Shown: positions 43,399 to 52,905, counted from the first letter of the stretch. The stretch is 64,000 nt of DNA from Pseudomonas yamanorum (GCF_013386765.1 NZ_JACARE010000019.1:131755-195754), one strand, 5' to 3'. The notes: generated by a model from the letters alone, not told the origin. Program-made: numbers and translations.

Positions 43399-46300
43399 TC
43401 AGAACGAATAGTTGATGCCAGTGCCGATGGCGCTGATGGTGGTGCCCGCGCCCGGCGAGTAGCCGCTGGCCGCGGTGACGCCGGTCAGGGCGAAGTTGTA
43501 GTTGGCCAGGGAATTGTTTTTCAACAGCACGTACTGGCCGAACAGGTCGATGCGCTTGGTCAGTTTGTAGTTGGCGCCGACGGCGTACTGGGTGGCCCCC
43601 ATGCCGTGGGTATCGCAGTCGGGCGCAGCCGCGCCGATCATCTCGCACTTGCCAGGCAGGGCCTTGCCGTAGGTGGCCTTCAAGGTCCAGGCGCCGATCT
43701 TGTGGGAGGCGCCCACCAGGTAGGCGCGGCGGCGGTAGCGCGACAGGTCGCTGGAAGTGGTGCTGGTGTTGACCACCCCGTCTTCGGAGTACGACAGGTC
43801 ATCGGCGATCACCGACACTTCGGTGTCACCAAAGTCATAGCCCAGGCCGTAGCGAAAGCTGAAGTCGTCCGAGGAGGTGCCGTCGGTGACATGGGTGCTG
43901 CTGCCCAGGCCCCGGGCGTTGCGGCCCAGGTCGGCAATCCCGAAATAGTTGATGTGCCGCTCGGCCGCGAACACGGCGGTGAAACCACCATTGTTGTAGG
44001 TCAGGCTGGTGCCGTAGATGTAGCCCTTGTCCACATCATTGGCCACGCTCATGCCGTTGTTCGAGTACGCCAGCTTGAGCTGCAGGCCGTTCCACACCGG
44101 CGTCCAGTATTCCACCACGCCGGACTGCCGCCGGTTGAACGCCGCATCGCCATTCACCGCCGTGTCGTCATAGCTTTGCGGACCGACAACATTCGTCGAC
44201 AACCCCGCGCTGAAGCCCGGCGAGCCGATGATGTTGAAGTACGCGGCGCTGGTCTTGCCGTTGAACGGATCGAGTGTGGTGGTGGCTTCTTTCATCGGCA
44301 TGTCCCACACGCCATACAACAACGTGCCGTAATCGGTGTTGTTGAACGCCGCACCGGTGTTGCGCAACTTGGTGCTCGGGGACGCCGAGGGGTTCACCGA
44401 TTTGTCGTCGCTCGCGGTGTAGTTCATCGAGATGCCGTATTCCAGTTGCCAGAGCAGTTTCCAGTCGTCGCTCAGGCCGTAGCCGCCGTGCACGCCGATG
44501 GCCGAGACGTTATCGCGGGCACGCCAGAAGCTCGACATATTGCGCCCATTCGGCGTAGCCAGGCGGTTCTGGTTGGCGGGCGCGGCCGGCGTGGCGCCGT
44601 GACGGTCAACGTATTCGGGGACGATGCCGAAGTCGCCGTAGATCACCGTGTCGGTCTCGGCCACGGCGAAATCCTCGCCCTTGGAACCCAGGTCACTGGC
44701 CAGCCCGGCAAACGCCTGGGGCGAGCCGGTGACCGAGAACCAAAGGCGCTTGGCGGCGCGGTCGTCGCTGGTGGGATCGTCGCCCGGGGAAAACGCCAGG
44801 CTGGCATTCATCACCAGGTCGCGGTGATAGAGGTTCACGCCCAGGCCGTAGCCGTAGCGGCTCAGGTGGTTTTCGCTGCGGTCCCATGGGTCCTTGTTGA
44901 CCCGCACTTTGCCGGCGTCGGCGAACAAGGTGCCTTCGGCGATGGCCCCGGAAAAGTTGCCGAGGTATTTGCGCAGTTCAAGGCGGCCCAGCACACCTTC
45001 GTCGCCGGCCACTTCGCCCACCGGGTAGGCGCGAACGCCGTTGGGGCCGCCGAGGCTGAGTTTTTCCGAAGAGTCGAGGTTCTTGTTGGCCCACTGGGCG
45101 GTTACCGAACCAAACAGCGAGTAGCCGTTGCCGATGGTTTGCAGGCGGCTGAAGTTGAAGTTGGTCTTCTGGTAACGGCCTTCCGCCCGGGCGGTCAGGG
45201 CATCCAGCGACGCGTCGATGGGGGTGTTTTTATCCAGGTAACCAATGCCGTAGGACAGGCTCCAGGCGTTGCTGCCCTGCCAGTCATCGCGCCAGTTGCC
45301 GTAGAGGGTGGCGCTGCGAAACACCGCCGCTTTCTCCACGGTAAGGCCGCCGGCGCTGTCTTCGAAACGTCGGTGGTCCTCACTCAGGTTGAAACTGATG
45401 TTGCTGTCCCGCGAGCGCAGCAGCGAGCTGTTGATGAACACCGACGACACTTCGGCGGTGCCGCCCGCGTTGACGCCCTTGAGGTTTTTACCAATGGCGT
45501 ATTCCAGCTCGGCATAGTTGGCGCCCACCGAGATCCCGGTGGCCCCCAGCGGCTGCTGATAACCGACACCCTTGATGTCCAGGCCCTCGAAGGTGTTCTG
45601 CGAGTTGACGGTAAAACTGTCGCCCACACCGAAGGCGTCGTTGAGGCTGACGCTGGAGGTGAGCCGATTGGAACCGGTGTAGTAGTTGCCGTAGTTATCG
45701 ATGGCGGCCCGGGCGGTGATGGCGGTCATCTCGCTGAGCTTGAGCACGATGTCGGCCGCGCCCGGCTGCTGCGATGGCCGCAGGATCGCGCGCACCGCCA
45801 CCCCGGTGATGTCCGAGAGGCGCAGCAGCACGCGCTCCAGGTCCTGTTCACGAATGATGGTGCCCGCGGGCAAGGCGTCGACAAACTGCTGCTGCACGCC
45901 GGGGCGCAGGCGCACGTTGGCATCCGGCAGCGCACTGACCTGGCCGATCACCCCTTCGGAAATCCCGATGATCACCTGGCCATTTTGAATGTCCTGGGCC
46001 GGCAGATACGCCCGGGCCACCAGGTAACCGCGGGCACGGTACAACGCGGTGACCCTTGAAGCGGCTTCCCGCAGGCCATCAAGGCCGAGGGTCTGTTGGG
46101 TGTACGCCAGCAACTGCGCCTGCACGTCGGCATCGCTGACTTGCCGGTTGCCCTGCACGGTAAAGCGCTGCACCACCAGCTTCACGGTGGAGGGGCTCGG
46201 CGCACTCTGGGGCTCATCGTTCTGGCTTTCGATACGCACGCTGCCGGGCCGGGCGGCCTGGCCGCTTTCGGTGGGGCGCAGCACCGAGCGGCTCGAATCG

Positions 46301-46428
46301 AACAAGGTGCCGGAGGACGGCAAGGTGTCTGCCTGGGCGTGCAGGGCAATCAACGTGGCAGCCAGCAAGGTCAAGCGGCCAGGCCCCAGGGCGCGATGCG
46401 CCCGGGTAAACGGGAGGTGTGGGCTCAT
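43399..46428 (-). CDS. TpsB-type transporter fused in frame to a general-porin barrel
   Basis: A 1009-residue outer-membrane protein, nearly twice the usual TpsB length (about 550-600). Residues 1-33: signal peptide ending ALHAQA. About 82-160: POTRA domain (VVQRFTVQGNRQVSDADVQ...ISEG). About 235-567: 16-strand TpsB barrel with the loop-6 block LGGPNGVRAYPVGEVAG and a final strand near KRLWFSVTGS, where normal proteins stop. About 590-1009: a second unit that looks like a porin_4-type general porin (DTVIYGDFGIVPEYVDRHG, MSSFWRARDNVSAIGVHGG, LLWQLEYGISMNY, and a last strand ending in Phe). One reading frame with no internal stop. The first domain exports the adjacent adhesin. The porin part has no obvious role in that. 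Confidence 0.82.
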   Translation of the reverse strand: MSPHLPFTRAHRALGPGRLTLLAATLIALHAQADTLPSSGTLFDSSRSVLRPTESGQAARPGSVRIESQNDEPQSAPSPSTVKLVVQRFTVQGNRQVSDADVQAQLLAYTQQTLGLDGLREAASRVTALYRARGYLVARAYLPAQDIQNGQVIIGISEGVIGQVSALPDANVRLRPGVQQQFVDALPAGTIIREQDLERVLLRLSDITGVAVRAILRPSQQPGAADIVLKLSEMTAITARAAIDNYGNYYTGSNRLTSSVSLNDAFGVGDSFTVNSQNTFEGLDIKGVGYQQPLGATGISVGANYAELEYAIGKNLKGVNAGGTAEVSSVFINSSLLRSRDSNISFNLSEDHRRFEDSAGGLTVEKAAVFRSATLYGNWRDDWQGSNAWSLSYGIGYLDKNTPIDASLDALTARAEGRYQKTNFNFSRLQTIGNGYSLFGSVTAQWANKNLDSSEKLSLGGPNGVRAYPVGEVAGDEGVLGRLELRKYLGNFSGAIAEGTLFADAGKVRVNKDPWDRSENHLSRYGYGLGVNLYHRDLVMNASLAFSPGDDPTSDDRAAKRLWFSVTGSPQAFAGLASDLGSKGEDFAVAETDTVIYGDFGIVPEYVDRHGATPAAPANQNRLATPNGRNMSSFWRARDNVSAIGVHGGYGLSDDWKLLWQLEYGISMNYTASDDKSVNPSASPSTKLRNTGAAFNNTDYGTLLYGVWDMPMKEATTTLDPFNGKTSAAYFNIIGSPGFSAGLSTNVVGPQSYDDTAVNGDAAFNRRQSGVVEYWTPVWNGLQLKLAYSNNGMSVANDVDKGYIYGTSLTYNNGGFTAVFAAERHINYFGIADLGRNARGLGSSTHVTDGTSSDDFSFRYGLGYDFGDTEVSVIADDLSYSEDGVVNTSTTSSDLSRYRRRAYLVGASHKIGAWTLKATYGKALPGKCEMIGAAAPDCDTHGMGATQYAVGANYKLTKRIDLFGQYVLLKNNSLANYNFALTGVTAASGYSPGAGTTISAIGTGINYSF

Positions 46429-46473
46429 ACGGTTCTCTTATTGTTTTTATCGAGACGCAGCGGGCGGTGAGTC

Positions 46474-47523
46474 TTAAGGGAAGAGGATCCGGGCGACGTC
46501 CTTATCGCCGAACAACCGTGCGGCGTTGTGGCCAATACCGGGGATCGTGTACTGCGGATGGCGCAGCGGCACCTGCCATTTGTTCGACAGGAAGCCTTCA
46601 TAACCGACGTACGTCAGTTGGCGCTGCAGCCGGGTTTCGCCCTGGTAATTGGCCCCGCAGGAATTGTCCAGCACGCGGCTGGTGGGGTTGTTGTCCTGGG
46701 CGCCCACGAGGTAGGTCACGTCCCGTGCGGCGTAGCGGGTGAACAGCTGGCGCCCGGTCAGGTGCTGCATTTGCAGGTATGCCGGGGCGGCTTCAATGCC
46801 GTAGCGGTAGCGGTTATAGCTGGGGCACAGGATGCTCACGACGGGGGCGAACGCGCCGTCCTGCAAACGGTTTTCGTCGACGTACAGGTAGTTCGACGGG
46901 CTGGCGATCACGTAGCGGATGGTCAGGCCATGGGCCTTGAGACCGGCATCGAGGTCGTTGACCACGGCGTAGCGCTGCATCAGCTGTGCGCCTGCCGAGT
47001 GGCTGACCATCACGATTTCCTTGAGGGCCGGAAAGCGCTGGCGGTCGGAGAGGTAGCGCACCACATCATCGAGCACCTGGAAGGCCGGGATGCCCTTGTG
47101 GCCGTACTGCGATTCGATGCCGTGCATCCACCTGTCCCGGGGCCACAGCGGCATGTCATCGCTGACGCCTGAATCCTGCGGGGTGAGGAAGTTGGGGGCC
47201 AGCAACAGGGTGCGTTCGCCAGGGAGTTTGGCGTTGCCCATCAGCTTGCGGCCGGTCTTGAAGTACTGGTCGGCGTCGCGTTGTACGCCGTGAACGATCA
47301 CCACCGCGCGTTCGATGGATTTGGGCGGGTTGTACAGATCGGCATTGGCGTAGATCAGGAACGGGTAAGCCTGATCGTCATGGCCCAGGCGCAGGACCTG
47401 GCGGGCGTCGACGTCGCGCTTGTCGCTGGCGTCGGCCTGGATATCGACTTTGGCGCAGCTGGTCACGCCCACCATCAAGGCGAAGGAGACCAGCACGGTG
47501 GCGAAGGTTTTGCTGCGCTTCAT
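46474..47523 (-). CDS. Alpha/beta-hydrolase-fold lipoprotein
   Basis: About 349 residues from ATG 47523; the longer open frame upstream has no signal-peptide logic. The lipobox VGVTSC (near residue 20) predicts lipid anchoring. The body has an alpha/beta hydrolase pattern: VVIVHGVQRDADQYF (oxyanion loop), VMVSHSAGAQLMQRY (nucleophile elbow S-H-S-A-G) and a C-terminal PGIGHNAAR with the catalytic His. It is probably an esterase or depolymerase-like enzyme. It ends 45 bases before the TpsB-porin start on the same strand, so it may share its mRNA. Function with the adhesin is unproven. Confidence 0.75.
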   Translation of the reverse strand: MKRSKTFATVLVSFALMVGVTSCAKVDIQADASDKRDVDARQVLRLGHDDQAYPFLIYANADLYNPPKSIERAVVIVHGVQRDADQYFKTGRKLMGNAKLPGERTLLLAPNFLTPQDSGVSDDMPLWPRDRWMHGIESQYGHKGIPAFQVLDDVVRYLSDRQRFPALKEIVMVSHSAGAQLMQRYAVVNDLDAGLKAHGLTIRYVIASPSNYLYVDENRLQDGAFAPVVSILCPSYNRYRYGIEAAPAYLQMQHLTGRQLFTRYAARDVTYLVGAQDNNPTSRVLDNSCGANYQGETRLQRQLTYVGYEGFLSNKWQVPLRHPQYTIPGIGHNAARLFGDKDVARILFP

Positions 47524-47620
47524 GTAGGCAGTTCTCTTGTTTTTTGCGAAGCCTATCAGCGCCGTCCTCCTATGAAAAATATCTAAATAATGCGGTTTGA
47601 ATACTTTAAAAATATGGTGT

Positions 47621-48661
47621 TCACCCCCTGGCCTGGCGCAGCCGCTCACAAAACCGCTCCCACACTTGCGGGTTCAGCAGATGCGCCGGACGCTCGCCCC
47701 GCAGCATCAAGGCGATCTGTTGCGCCGACGACCTCGCCACATTGCGCCGCCCACCGTGAGTGACGCCCGCCGTGTGGAAGGTGGCGACTACATTGGGCAG
47801 CGTCATCAATGGTGCGTCCTGCGCCGGCGGCTCGTAGGCCCACACGTCGAGGCCGGCACCGCCAAGGTGGCCGCTGCTCAGCGCCTGGAACAGCGCTGCT
47901 TCGTCGTGAATACCGCCACGGGCAGTGGAGACAAACACTGCGGCCGGCTTCATCGCCGCGAACTGTTCGGCACCCATCAAGTGCTGAGTCGTGGCGTTCA
48001 ACGGGCAGTGCAACGACACGTAGTCACTGCGCCCCAGCAACGCCTCCAGCGTCACCGGCTGTGCGCCCCGGGCGTGGATTTGCTCGGCGCTGAGGTACGG
48101 ATCGTACGCCAGCACTTCCAGGCCAAAACCCTGGGCGATGCGCGCCGTGCGCTGGCCGATTTCGCCGAGGCCGATCAGCCCCAGGGTGTTGCCGTGGATC
48201 TCTTCGCCCATCAGGTCTTCACGGCTGAAACCCCGTTCGCGGCGCAGCTTGGTGTCGGACTCGACGATGCGCTTAACCACTGCCAGCAGCAAACCGAAGG
48301 TGTGTTCCGCCACCGAGAACGCATTGGCGCCGGCCTGGTTCACCACCGCAATACCGGCACGGGTGCAGGCCTCGACGTCCACCGTGTCAAAGCCCGCGCC
48401 GCCGGAAGACACGCAGAGCAGATCAGGGCACTGGGCGATCAACGCCTCGTTGACGAACCATGCCCGTGGCAGCTCGTCCTTGGCCGCCGACACATGGTAG
48501 GCATGGGCCCGGCTCAAGGCCGCCAGGGTGCGCGGGTCCTCGCCTTGATGAGCCAGCACCTGCAACGCCAGGTTGGCCTCGCTGCGAACCAGATCGTCAA
48601 ACACGGGGCTGATCCATAAATCGAGCCGACAAACCTGCATGACGCGCGACGAATCGTTCAT
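47621..48661 (-). CDS. D-isomer-specific 2-hydroxyacid dehydrogenase
   Basis: About 346 residues from ATG 48661. The NAD-binding motif TLGLIGLGEIGQRTARIAQGFGLEVLAYDP is near residue 150, and the catalytic set is present: Arg in VFVSTARGGIHDEAAL, a downstream Glu, and His in ATFHTAGVTHGG. It is related to phosphoglycerate/hydroxypyruvate dehydrogenases. It would oxidise a D-2-hydroxyacid to a 2-oxoacid or the reverse. The MFS gene ends 29 bases upstream in the same direction, so the two are likely co-transcribed and handle the same acid. Confidence 0.84.
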   Translation of the reverse strand: MNDSSRVMQVCRLDLWISPVFDDLVRSEANLALQVLAHQGEDPRTLAALSRAHAYHVSAAKDELPRAWFVNEALIAQCPDLLCVSSGGAGFDTVDVEACTRAGIAVVNQAGANAFSVAEHTFGLLLAVVKRIVESDTKLRRERGFSREDLMGEEIHGNTLGLIGLGEIGQRTARIAQGFGLEVLAYDPYLSAEQIHARGAQPVTLEALLGRSDYVSLHCPLNATTQHLMGAEQFAAMKPAAVFVSTARGGIHDEAALFQALSSGHLGGAGLDVWAYEPPAQDAPLMTLPNVVATFHTAGVTHGGRRNVARSSAQQIALMLRGERPAHLLNPQVWERFCERLRQARG

Positions 48662-48689
48662 CCGGGATCCTTCAATGAAAGTGAGTGGT

Positions 48690-50054
48690 TCAGGGTTTGG
48701 CGTGAGCCAGGGGCGATGCCAAGGGCTCGCCGTGATCCTGCACACGTGCAGCGGGCCGAGGTTCGATCATGGTCAGCACGATGGCGAAGGTGATCAGTGA
48801 ACACACACCCAGAAAGCCGAACACGTAGTCCCAACTGAAGCTGTCCAGCAACAGGCCGACCACGAACGGCGCGAAGGCCCCGCCCAGCGAGCCGCCGGTA
48901 TTGACGATGGAGGCGGCAAACGGCACCCGGTCCTTGGTCGCCAGGCCCATGGGGTACACGAGGAAGGTCGAAAAACCGATATTGAGCAACACACCCGCCA
49001 ACAGGAATACCGCCGCCAGCAGCGCCGGGTCGCTCGGTGAATGCAGCAGCACAAACATCATCACCACCGTGGCCAGCGAGCTGATCAACATGGCCGGCTT
49101 GCGGCGCTTGTCGAAGACCCGGTCCGACAGCCAGCCGCCCAGCAGGTTGCCGATCACCGCGCCCACCCAGGGGGCCGATGCCACGGCGCCCATGGTGATC
49201 ACCGAGAACTGCTTGACGGTGATCAGGTAGGTCGGGATCCAGGTCATGATCGAATAGGTGATGCCCACCATCATGAAATAGCCGAACGCGCAGGCCCACA
49301 CATTCCACGACGCCAGGATGCTTTTGTTGTCGGCCAGGGGTTTGACGTCGCGGCTGCGAATCAGCCTGTCGACCCATGCCGGCATGCGCACCATGGGCCT
49401 GGCTACCACTTGCCCGTGCACTTCGGTGTCCTGGATATGCCGCACTTCGCTGGGCGAGACATACGGGCTTTCCGCCGGATCATCCTTGACCAGCCACCAC
49501 CACAGCAGCGCGACAAAGAACCCCGGCACGGCAAAGAAATAGAACACCTCGCGCCAGCCATACAGGTGCACGATCCAGGCGCACAACGGCGGTACGAAGG
49601 CCGGGGCGAACTTGATGGAAGACATGAAAATACCGGTGGCCAGGCCCTTCTCGCTCGGCGGGAACCAGCGGTTGATGATCGACACGATCCCGATATTGAT
49701 CGGCCCTTCCGCCGCCCCCAACAAGGCCCGCGCCAGCTTCAGTTGCAGCACGCTGCTGGTGAAGCCGATCAAGAGCGTGGCCAGGGAGGTCAGCACCAGG
49801 GAGCCGGTCAGCAGCTTGCGGATGCCGTACTTGCCGAACAGGTAGCCGGCGGGAATCTGCACGATGGCGTAGGTCAGGTAAAACAGGCTGGCCAGGGCAC
49901 CGATGTCGGTGTTGCTGAGGTGGTATTCCTGCTTGATGAAAGGCACCACCACGCCGATGTTTGCGCGGTCGGCACCGGCGACCATGTATGCCAGGAAAAA
50001 CAGGGCCGCCACAACCCAGCGAAAGCCGCTGGCAGGCTTGGAGTCCGCTTTCAT
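48690..50054 (-). CDS. MFS transporter, ACS (anion:cation symporter) type
   Basis: About 454 residues from an ATG at 50054, which has a GGTGAAG site just before it; an ATG 17 codons upstream is possible. The pattern YMVAGADRANIGVVVPFIKQEY, PAGYLFGKYGIRK and PINIGIVSIINRWFPPSEKGLATG is typical of glucarate/galactonate/tartrate-type ACS carriers. It likely imports a sugar acid or hydroxyacid for the dehydrogenase encoded downstream. A LysR gene lies divergently upstream. Confidence 0.85.
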   Translation of the reverse strand: MKADSKPASGFRWVVAALFFLAYMVAGADRANIGVVVPFIKQEYHLSNTDIGALASLFYLTYAIVQIPAGYLFGKYGIRKLLTGSLVLTSLATLLIGFTSSVLQLKLARALLGAAEGPINIGIVSIINRWFPPSEKGLATGIFMSSIKFAPAFVPPLCAWIVHLYGWREVFYFFAVPGFFVALLWWWLVKDDPAESPYVSPSEVRHIQDTEVHGQVVARPMVRMPAWVDRLIRSRDVKPLADNKSILASWNVWACAFGYFMMVGITYSIMTWIPTYLITVKQFSVITMGAVASAPWVGAVIGNLLGGWLSDRVFDKRRKPAMLISSLATVVMMFVLLHSPSDPALLAAVFLLAGVLLNIGFSTFLVYPMGLATKDRVPFAASIVNTGGSLGGAFAPFVVGLLLDSFSWDYVFGFLGVCSLITFAIVLTMIEPRPAARVQDHGEPLASPLAHAKP

Positions 50055-50208
50055 TTCTTCACCGATTTTATTGGATTTATGGTCGGTAACTTCGTGAAGG
50101 GTCATTCACGCCAGTAGGCCGTGAGCCAAATAGTGCCGAGGAAATTTAAGTAGACATAGGGATATTCCGTGAACTAAAAATATTCCAAAACCAGATGAGA
50201 TCGTACCC

Positions 50209-51141
50209 GTGGCCACCTTCAAACAGCTGGAAGCGCTGATCGCCGTGGTCGATCACGGCACCTTCGACGGCGCTGCCACGCGCCTGGGGCTGGTGCAATC
50301 GGCGATCACCCGGCAGATCCAGGAACTGGAGCACTGGCTGGGTTTCCCGCTGTTCGACCGCAGCGGGCGCAGCGCCAAACCGACCCTGATGGCCGCCGAA
50401 GTCGTGACCCACGCCCGGCAGGTGCTGCTGCAACGCGACATCGTCAGCAGTTGCCTGATCAGCCCCGAGGTGTTGAGCCGCAAACTGCGCATCGGCATCA
50501 CCGAGCTGAGCGCCCTGACCTGGCTGCCGCGCCTGATCAAGGCGATTGCCACCCACTACCCCAAGGTGCGCATCGAGCCGGAAGTGGAGCTCAGCGTGCG
50601 CCTGCACGGGTTGCTGATGGCAGGCCAGGTGGACGTGATCGTGGTGCCGGATGCCTTCAGCTCCAACGGCCTGGTCAAGGTCGCGCTGGATGAAGTGCGC
50701 AACAGCTGGTTCTGCGCCCCCGGCCTGCTGGACCACCAGCGCCCGCAGGCCCTGGAAGACCTGACCCGCTACACCCTGCTCACCCAGGGCAAGCTCTCGG
50801 GTTCGGGGTTGCTGGTCGACCGCTGGCTGGCTGCCCGGCACGCCAGCCCTCGGGCGCATATTCCCTGCAGCAGCCTGGCCGCGCTGGTGGGCCTGACGGT
50901 GTCGGGGCTCGGCGTCACCTACCTGCCCGACTCCACCGCCGCGCCCTACCAGGCGAGCGGGCAACTGGTGCGGCTGCGGGTGGAGCCGCCGCTGCCATCG
51001 ACGCCGTATGTGGCGCTGGCCCGGGCCGACAGCTACAGCCCGTTCCAGCGGCATGTCATTGAGTTGATCCATACCCATTGCGACCTGCACCACCCCTATC
51101 AGCGGGAGGGCCTTGAGCATGATCAACCTCAAGCAGATTGA
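50209..51141 (+). CDS. LysR-family regulator (first of three related ones)
   Basis: A 310-residue protein. The start is GTG at 50209. Winged helix: FKQLEALIAVVDHGTFDGAATRLGLVQSAITRQIQELE. The sensor domain begins RIGITELSALTWLPRLIKAI...YPKVRIEPEVELS. That last block is almost identical in the third LysR (51997-52905), so the two are clear paralogues. It is divergent from the ACS transporter gene and likely controls it together with the dehydrogenase. It overlaps the second LysR gene by 23 bases. Confidence 0.87.
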   Translation: MATFKQLEALIAVVDHGTFDGAATRLGLVQSAITRQIQELEHWLGFPLFDRSGRSAKPTLMAAEVVTHARQVLLQRDIVSSCLISPEVLSRKLRIGITELSALTWLPRLIKAIATHYPKVRIEPEVELSVRLHGLLMAGQVDVIVVPDAFSSNGLVKVALDEVRNSWFCAPGLLDHQRPQALEDLTRYTLLTQGKLSGSGLLVDRWLAARHASPRAHIPCSSLAALVGLTVSGLGVTYLPDSTAAPYQASGQLVRLRVEPPLPSTPYVALARADSYSPFQRHVIELIHTHCDLHHPYQREGLEHDQPQAD

Positions 51142-52012
51142 AGCGTTCTACTGGACCCTGAAACTCGGCACGCTGCAGCGGGCGGCCACGCAGTTATTCC
51201 TCACTCAATCGGCGGTCACCAAGCGTTTGCAGGAGCTGGAAAAACAGGCGTGCCTGCCGCTGTTCGAAGGCTCGGGGCCCAAGGCGCACTTGAGTGCCAA
51301 AGGCGCTGAACTGCTGGAGGCCTGTGAAGGTTTGATCGACAGCCTGGCCAGGCTTGACGGGCTGCGGGGCGCGTCGCGGCACACCCTGCGCACGGTACGC
51401 ATGGGGCTCACGGAGCTGGTGACGGTGACCTGGTTTTCGGACTTTGCGGCGCGGGTGAAAGCAGTGCATCCGGAGGTGGCGTTGCATCCGGATGTTGATC
51501 TGTCGGCGTCGCTGCAAAGGAAGCTGCTGGATGGCGACCTGGACCTGGTGGTGATCCCGCAGGACTACGTGACGCCGGCGATGGCGGCGATCGATCTGCA
51601 ATCCGTCGAATTTACCTGGCTGGCGCCGGCGAGCCTCGCGCTGCATGCGCGCTCGCTGTCCCTCAAGGAACTCGCGCAGTGGCCCATCATTGTCCAGGGC
51701 ACGCACTCGGGGATTACCCAGCGTTGCGAGCAGTTGTTTGCCCGGGCGGGGATCGAGTTCAACCGGGTGTATGGCAGCAACAGCCTGTTCGCACTGGTGG
51801 CGTTGATCCGGGCCGGGGTTGGGGTCAGTTGTTTACCCCGGGGGCTGTTCGGCGATGAGATCCGGCGCGGCGAGCTCCAGGAAATGCTCCTGGAGACCCC
51901 GCCCGAGCCAGTCAACTATCAACTGGCCTTCCTCAAGCATGGCCACCTCGGCCTGACCGCCTCCCTGGCGGAACTGGCCAGCCAGTGCGCGGCGGCTCAC
52001 ACAAACCGCTGA
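51119..52012 (+). CDS. LysR-family regulator (second of three)
   Basis: About 297 residues from ATG 51119, with GGGAGGG nine bases before; a TTG two codons earlier is less likely. Winged helix: LKQIEAFYWTLKLGTLQRAATQLFLTQSAVTKRLQELEKQ. The sensor domain opens RMGLTELVTVTWFSDFAARVKAVHPEV, a divergent form of the block in its two neighbours. The start lies inside the previous LysR gene, so they are co-translated. The end overlaps the third LysR gene, on the opposite strand, by 16 bases. Confidence 0.86.
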   Translation: MINLKQIEAFYWTLKLGTLQRAATQLFLTQSAVTKRLQELEKQACLPLFEGSGPKAHLSAKGAELLEACEGLIDSLARLDGLRGASRHTLRTVRMGLTELVTVTWFSDFAARVKAVHPEVALHPDVDLSASLQRKLLDGDLDLVVIPQDYVTPAMAAIDLQSVEFTWLAPASLALHARSLSLKELAQWPIIVQGTHSGITQRCEQLFARAGIEFNRVYGSNSLFALVALIRAGVGVSCLPRGLFGDEIRRGELQEMLLETPPEPVNYQLAFLKHGHLGLTASLAELASQCAAAHTNR

Positions 52013-52905
52013 AGCAACAGCCGGGAAAAATCACAGCATTGGCGGGCCAGTTGCGCGACATTGCGGTTCAAACCCAGCTGGCGGTCCGAGCGATGCAGGG
52101 CCACATAGCGGATGCTCGGCAAGGCCGGCTCGGTGACCAATACCCGCAACGCCCCCGCCTCCACCAGGTGTGAAAGGCACGCGGTGGGCAGGTAGCTCAC
52201 GCCCACGCCCGACAGGGTCAAACCCACCTGAACCAGCAGGTTGTGACTGGTCAAGGTGCGTGGCAGCTGCACCTCGTGGGCCGCCAGCCAGCGCTCGTAC
52301 GTCAGGCCGGTGCCCGACTGCGAGCCCTGGGTCAGCACGGTGTAGTCCGCCAACACCCCGAGGCTGACCGGGTCGTTGTCAGGGATCAGTCCGGGCACGC
52401 ACATCCAGGCGTTTTCCACACTGCCCAGCGGCGTACTCAGGAATCGCGAATCACTGTAGGCATCGGGCACGATCACCAGGTCCAGTTGATCACTCTCGAG
52501 CTTGCGAAACAGCTCGCTGCTCAACTCCACCGACGGTTCGATCTGCACCTTGGGGTAGGCCTCGCGCAATGCCTCGACCAGCGCGGGCAGCCAGGTCAAT
52601 GCCGTCAGCTCGGTGACCCCCAGGCGAAACCGGCGCACCAGCACTTCCCGAGCGCTGACCCGTTCCAGCAGGTAGTCGCGGCGTTCCAGCAGGTCCTTGC
52701 CGTAGTCCAGCAGCTCGGCGCCTTTTTCGGTCAGCCGCGCGTTGCGCTTGCTGCGGTCGAAGATCTGCACATCGAAGGTTTCTTCCAGCTCCTGGATGCG
52801 CTTGGAAATCGCCGACTGCGACATGTTCAGCTTGTTCGCCGCCGCCTCGAAACTGCCCAGCTCGGCAATCCAGTACAACGCGTCGATTTGCTTGAACGTG
52901 ATCAT
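51997..52905 (-). CDS. LysR-family regulator (third of three)
   Basis: A 302-residue protein. Winged helix: FKQIDALYWIAELGSFEAAANKLNMSQSAISKRIQELE. Sensor start: RLGVTELTALTWLPALVEAL...YPKVQIEPSVELS, a match to the first LysR. It is divergent from the RraA-type gene 118 bases away and probably activates the RraA-aminotransferase-symporter genes. Confidence 0.87.
   Translation of the reverse strand: MITFKQIDALYWIAELGSFEAAANKLNMSQSAISKRIQELEETFDVQIFDRSKRNARLTEKGAELLDYGKDLLERRDYLLERVSAREVLVRRFRLGVTELTALTWLPALVEALREAYPKVQIEPSVELSSELFRKLESDQLDLVIVPDAYSDSRFLSTPLGSVENAWMCVPGLIPDNDPVSLGVLADYTVLTQGSQSGTGLTYERWLAAHEVQLPRTLTSHNLLVQVGLTLSGVGVSYLPTACLSHLVEAGALRVLVTEPALPSIRYVALHRSDRQLGLNRNVAQLARQCCDFSRLLLQRFV

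Noticed and set aside
42397..46059. A 1220-residue open frame on the plus strand across the TpsA/TpsB genes
   Set aside because: It is antisense to two recognisable genes with signal peptides and conserved motifs. Its translation is low-complexity and matches no family. Long antisense frames are common in GC-rich DNA.
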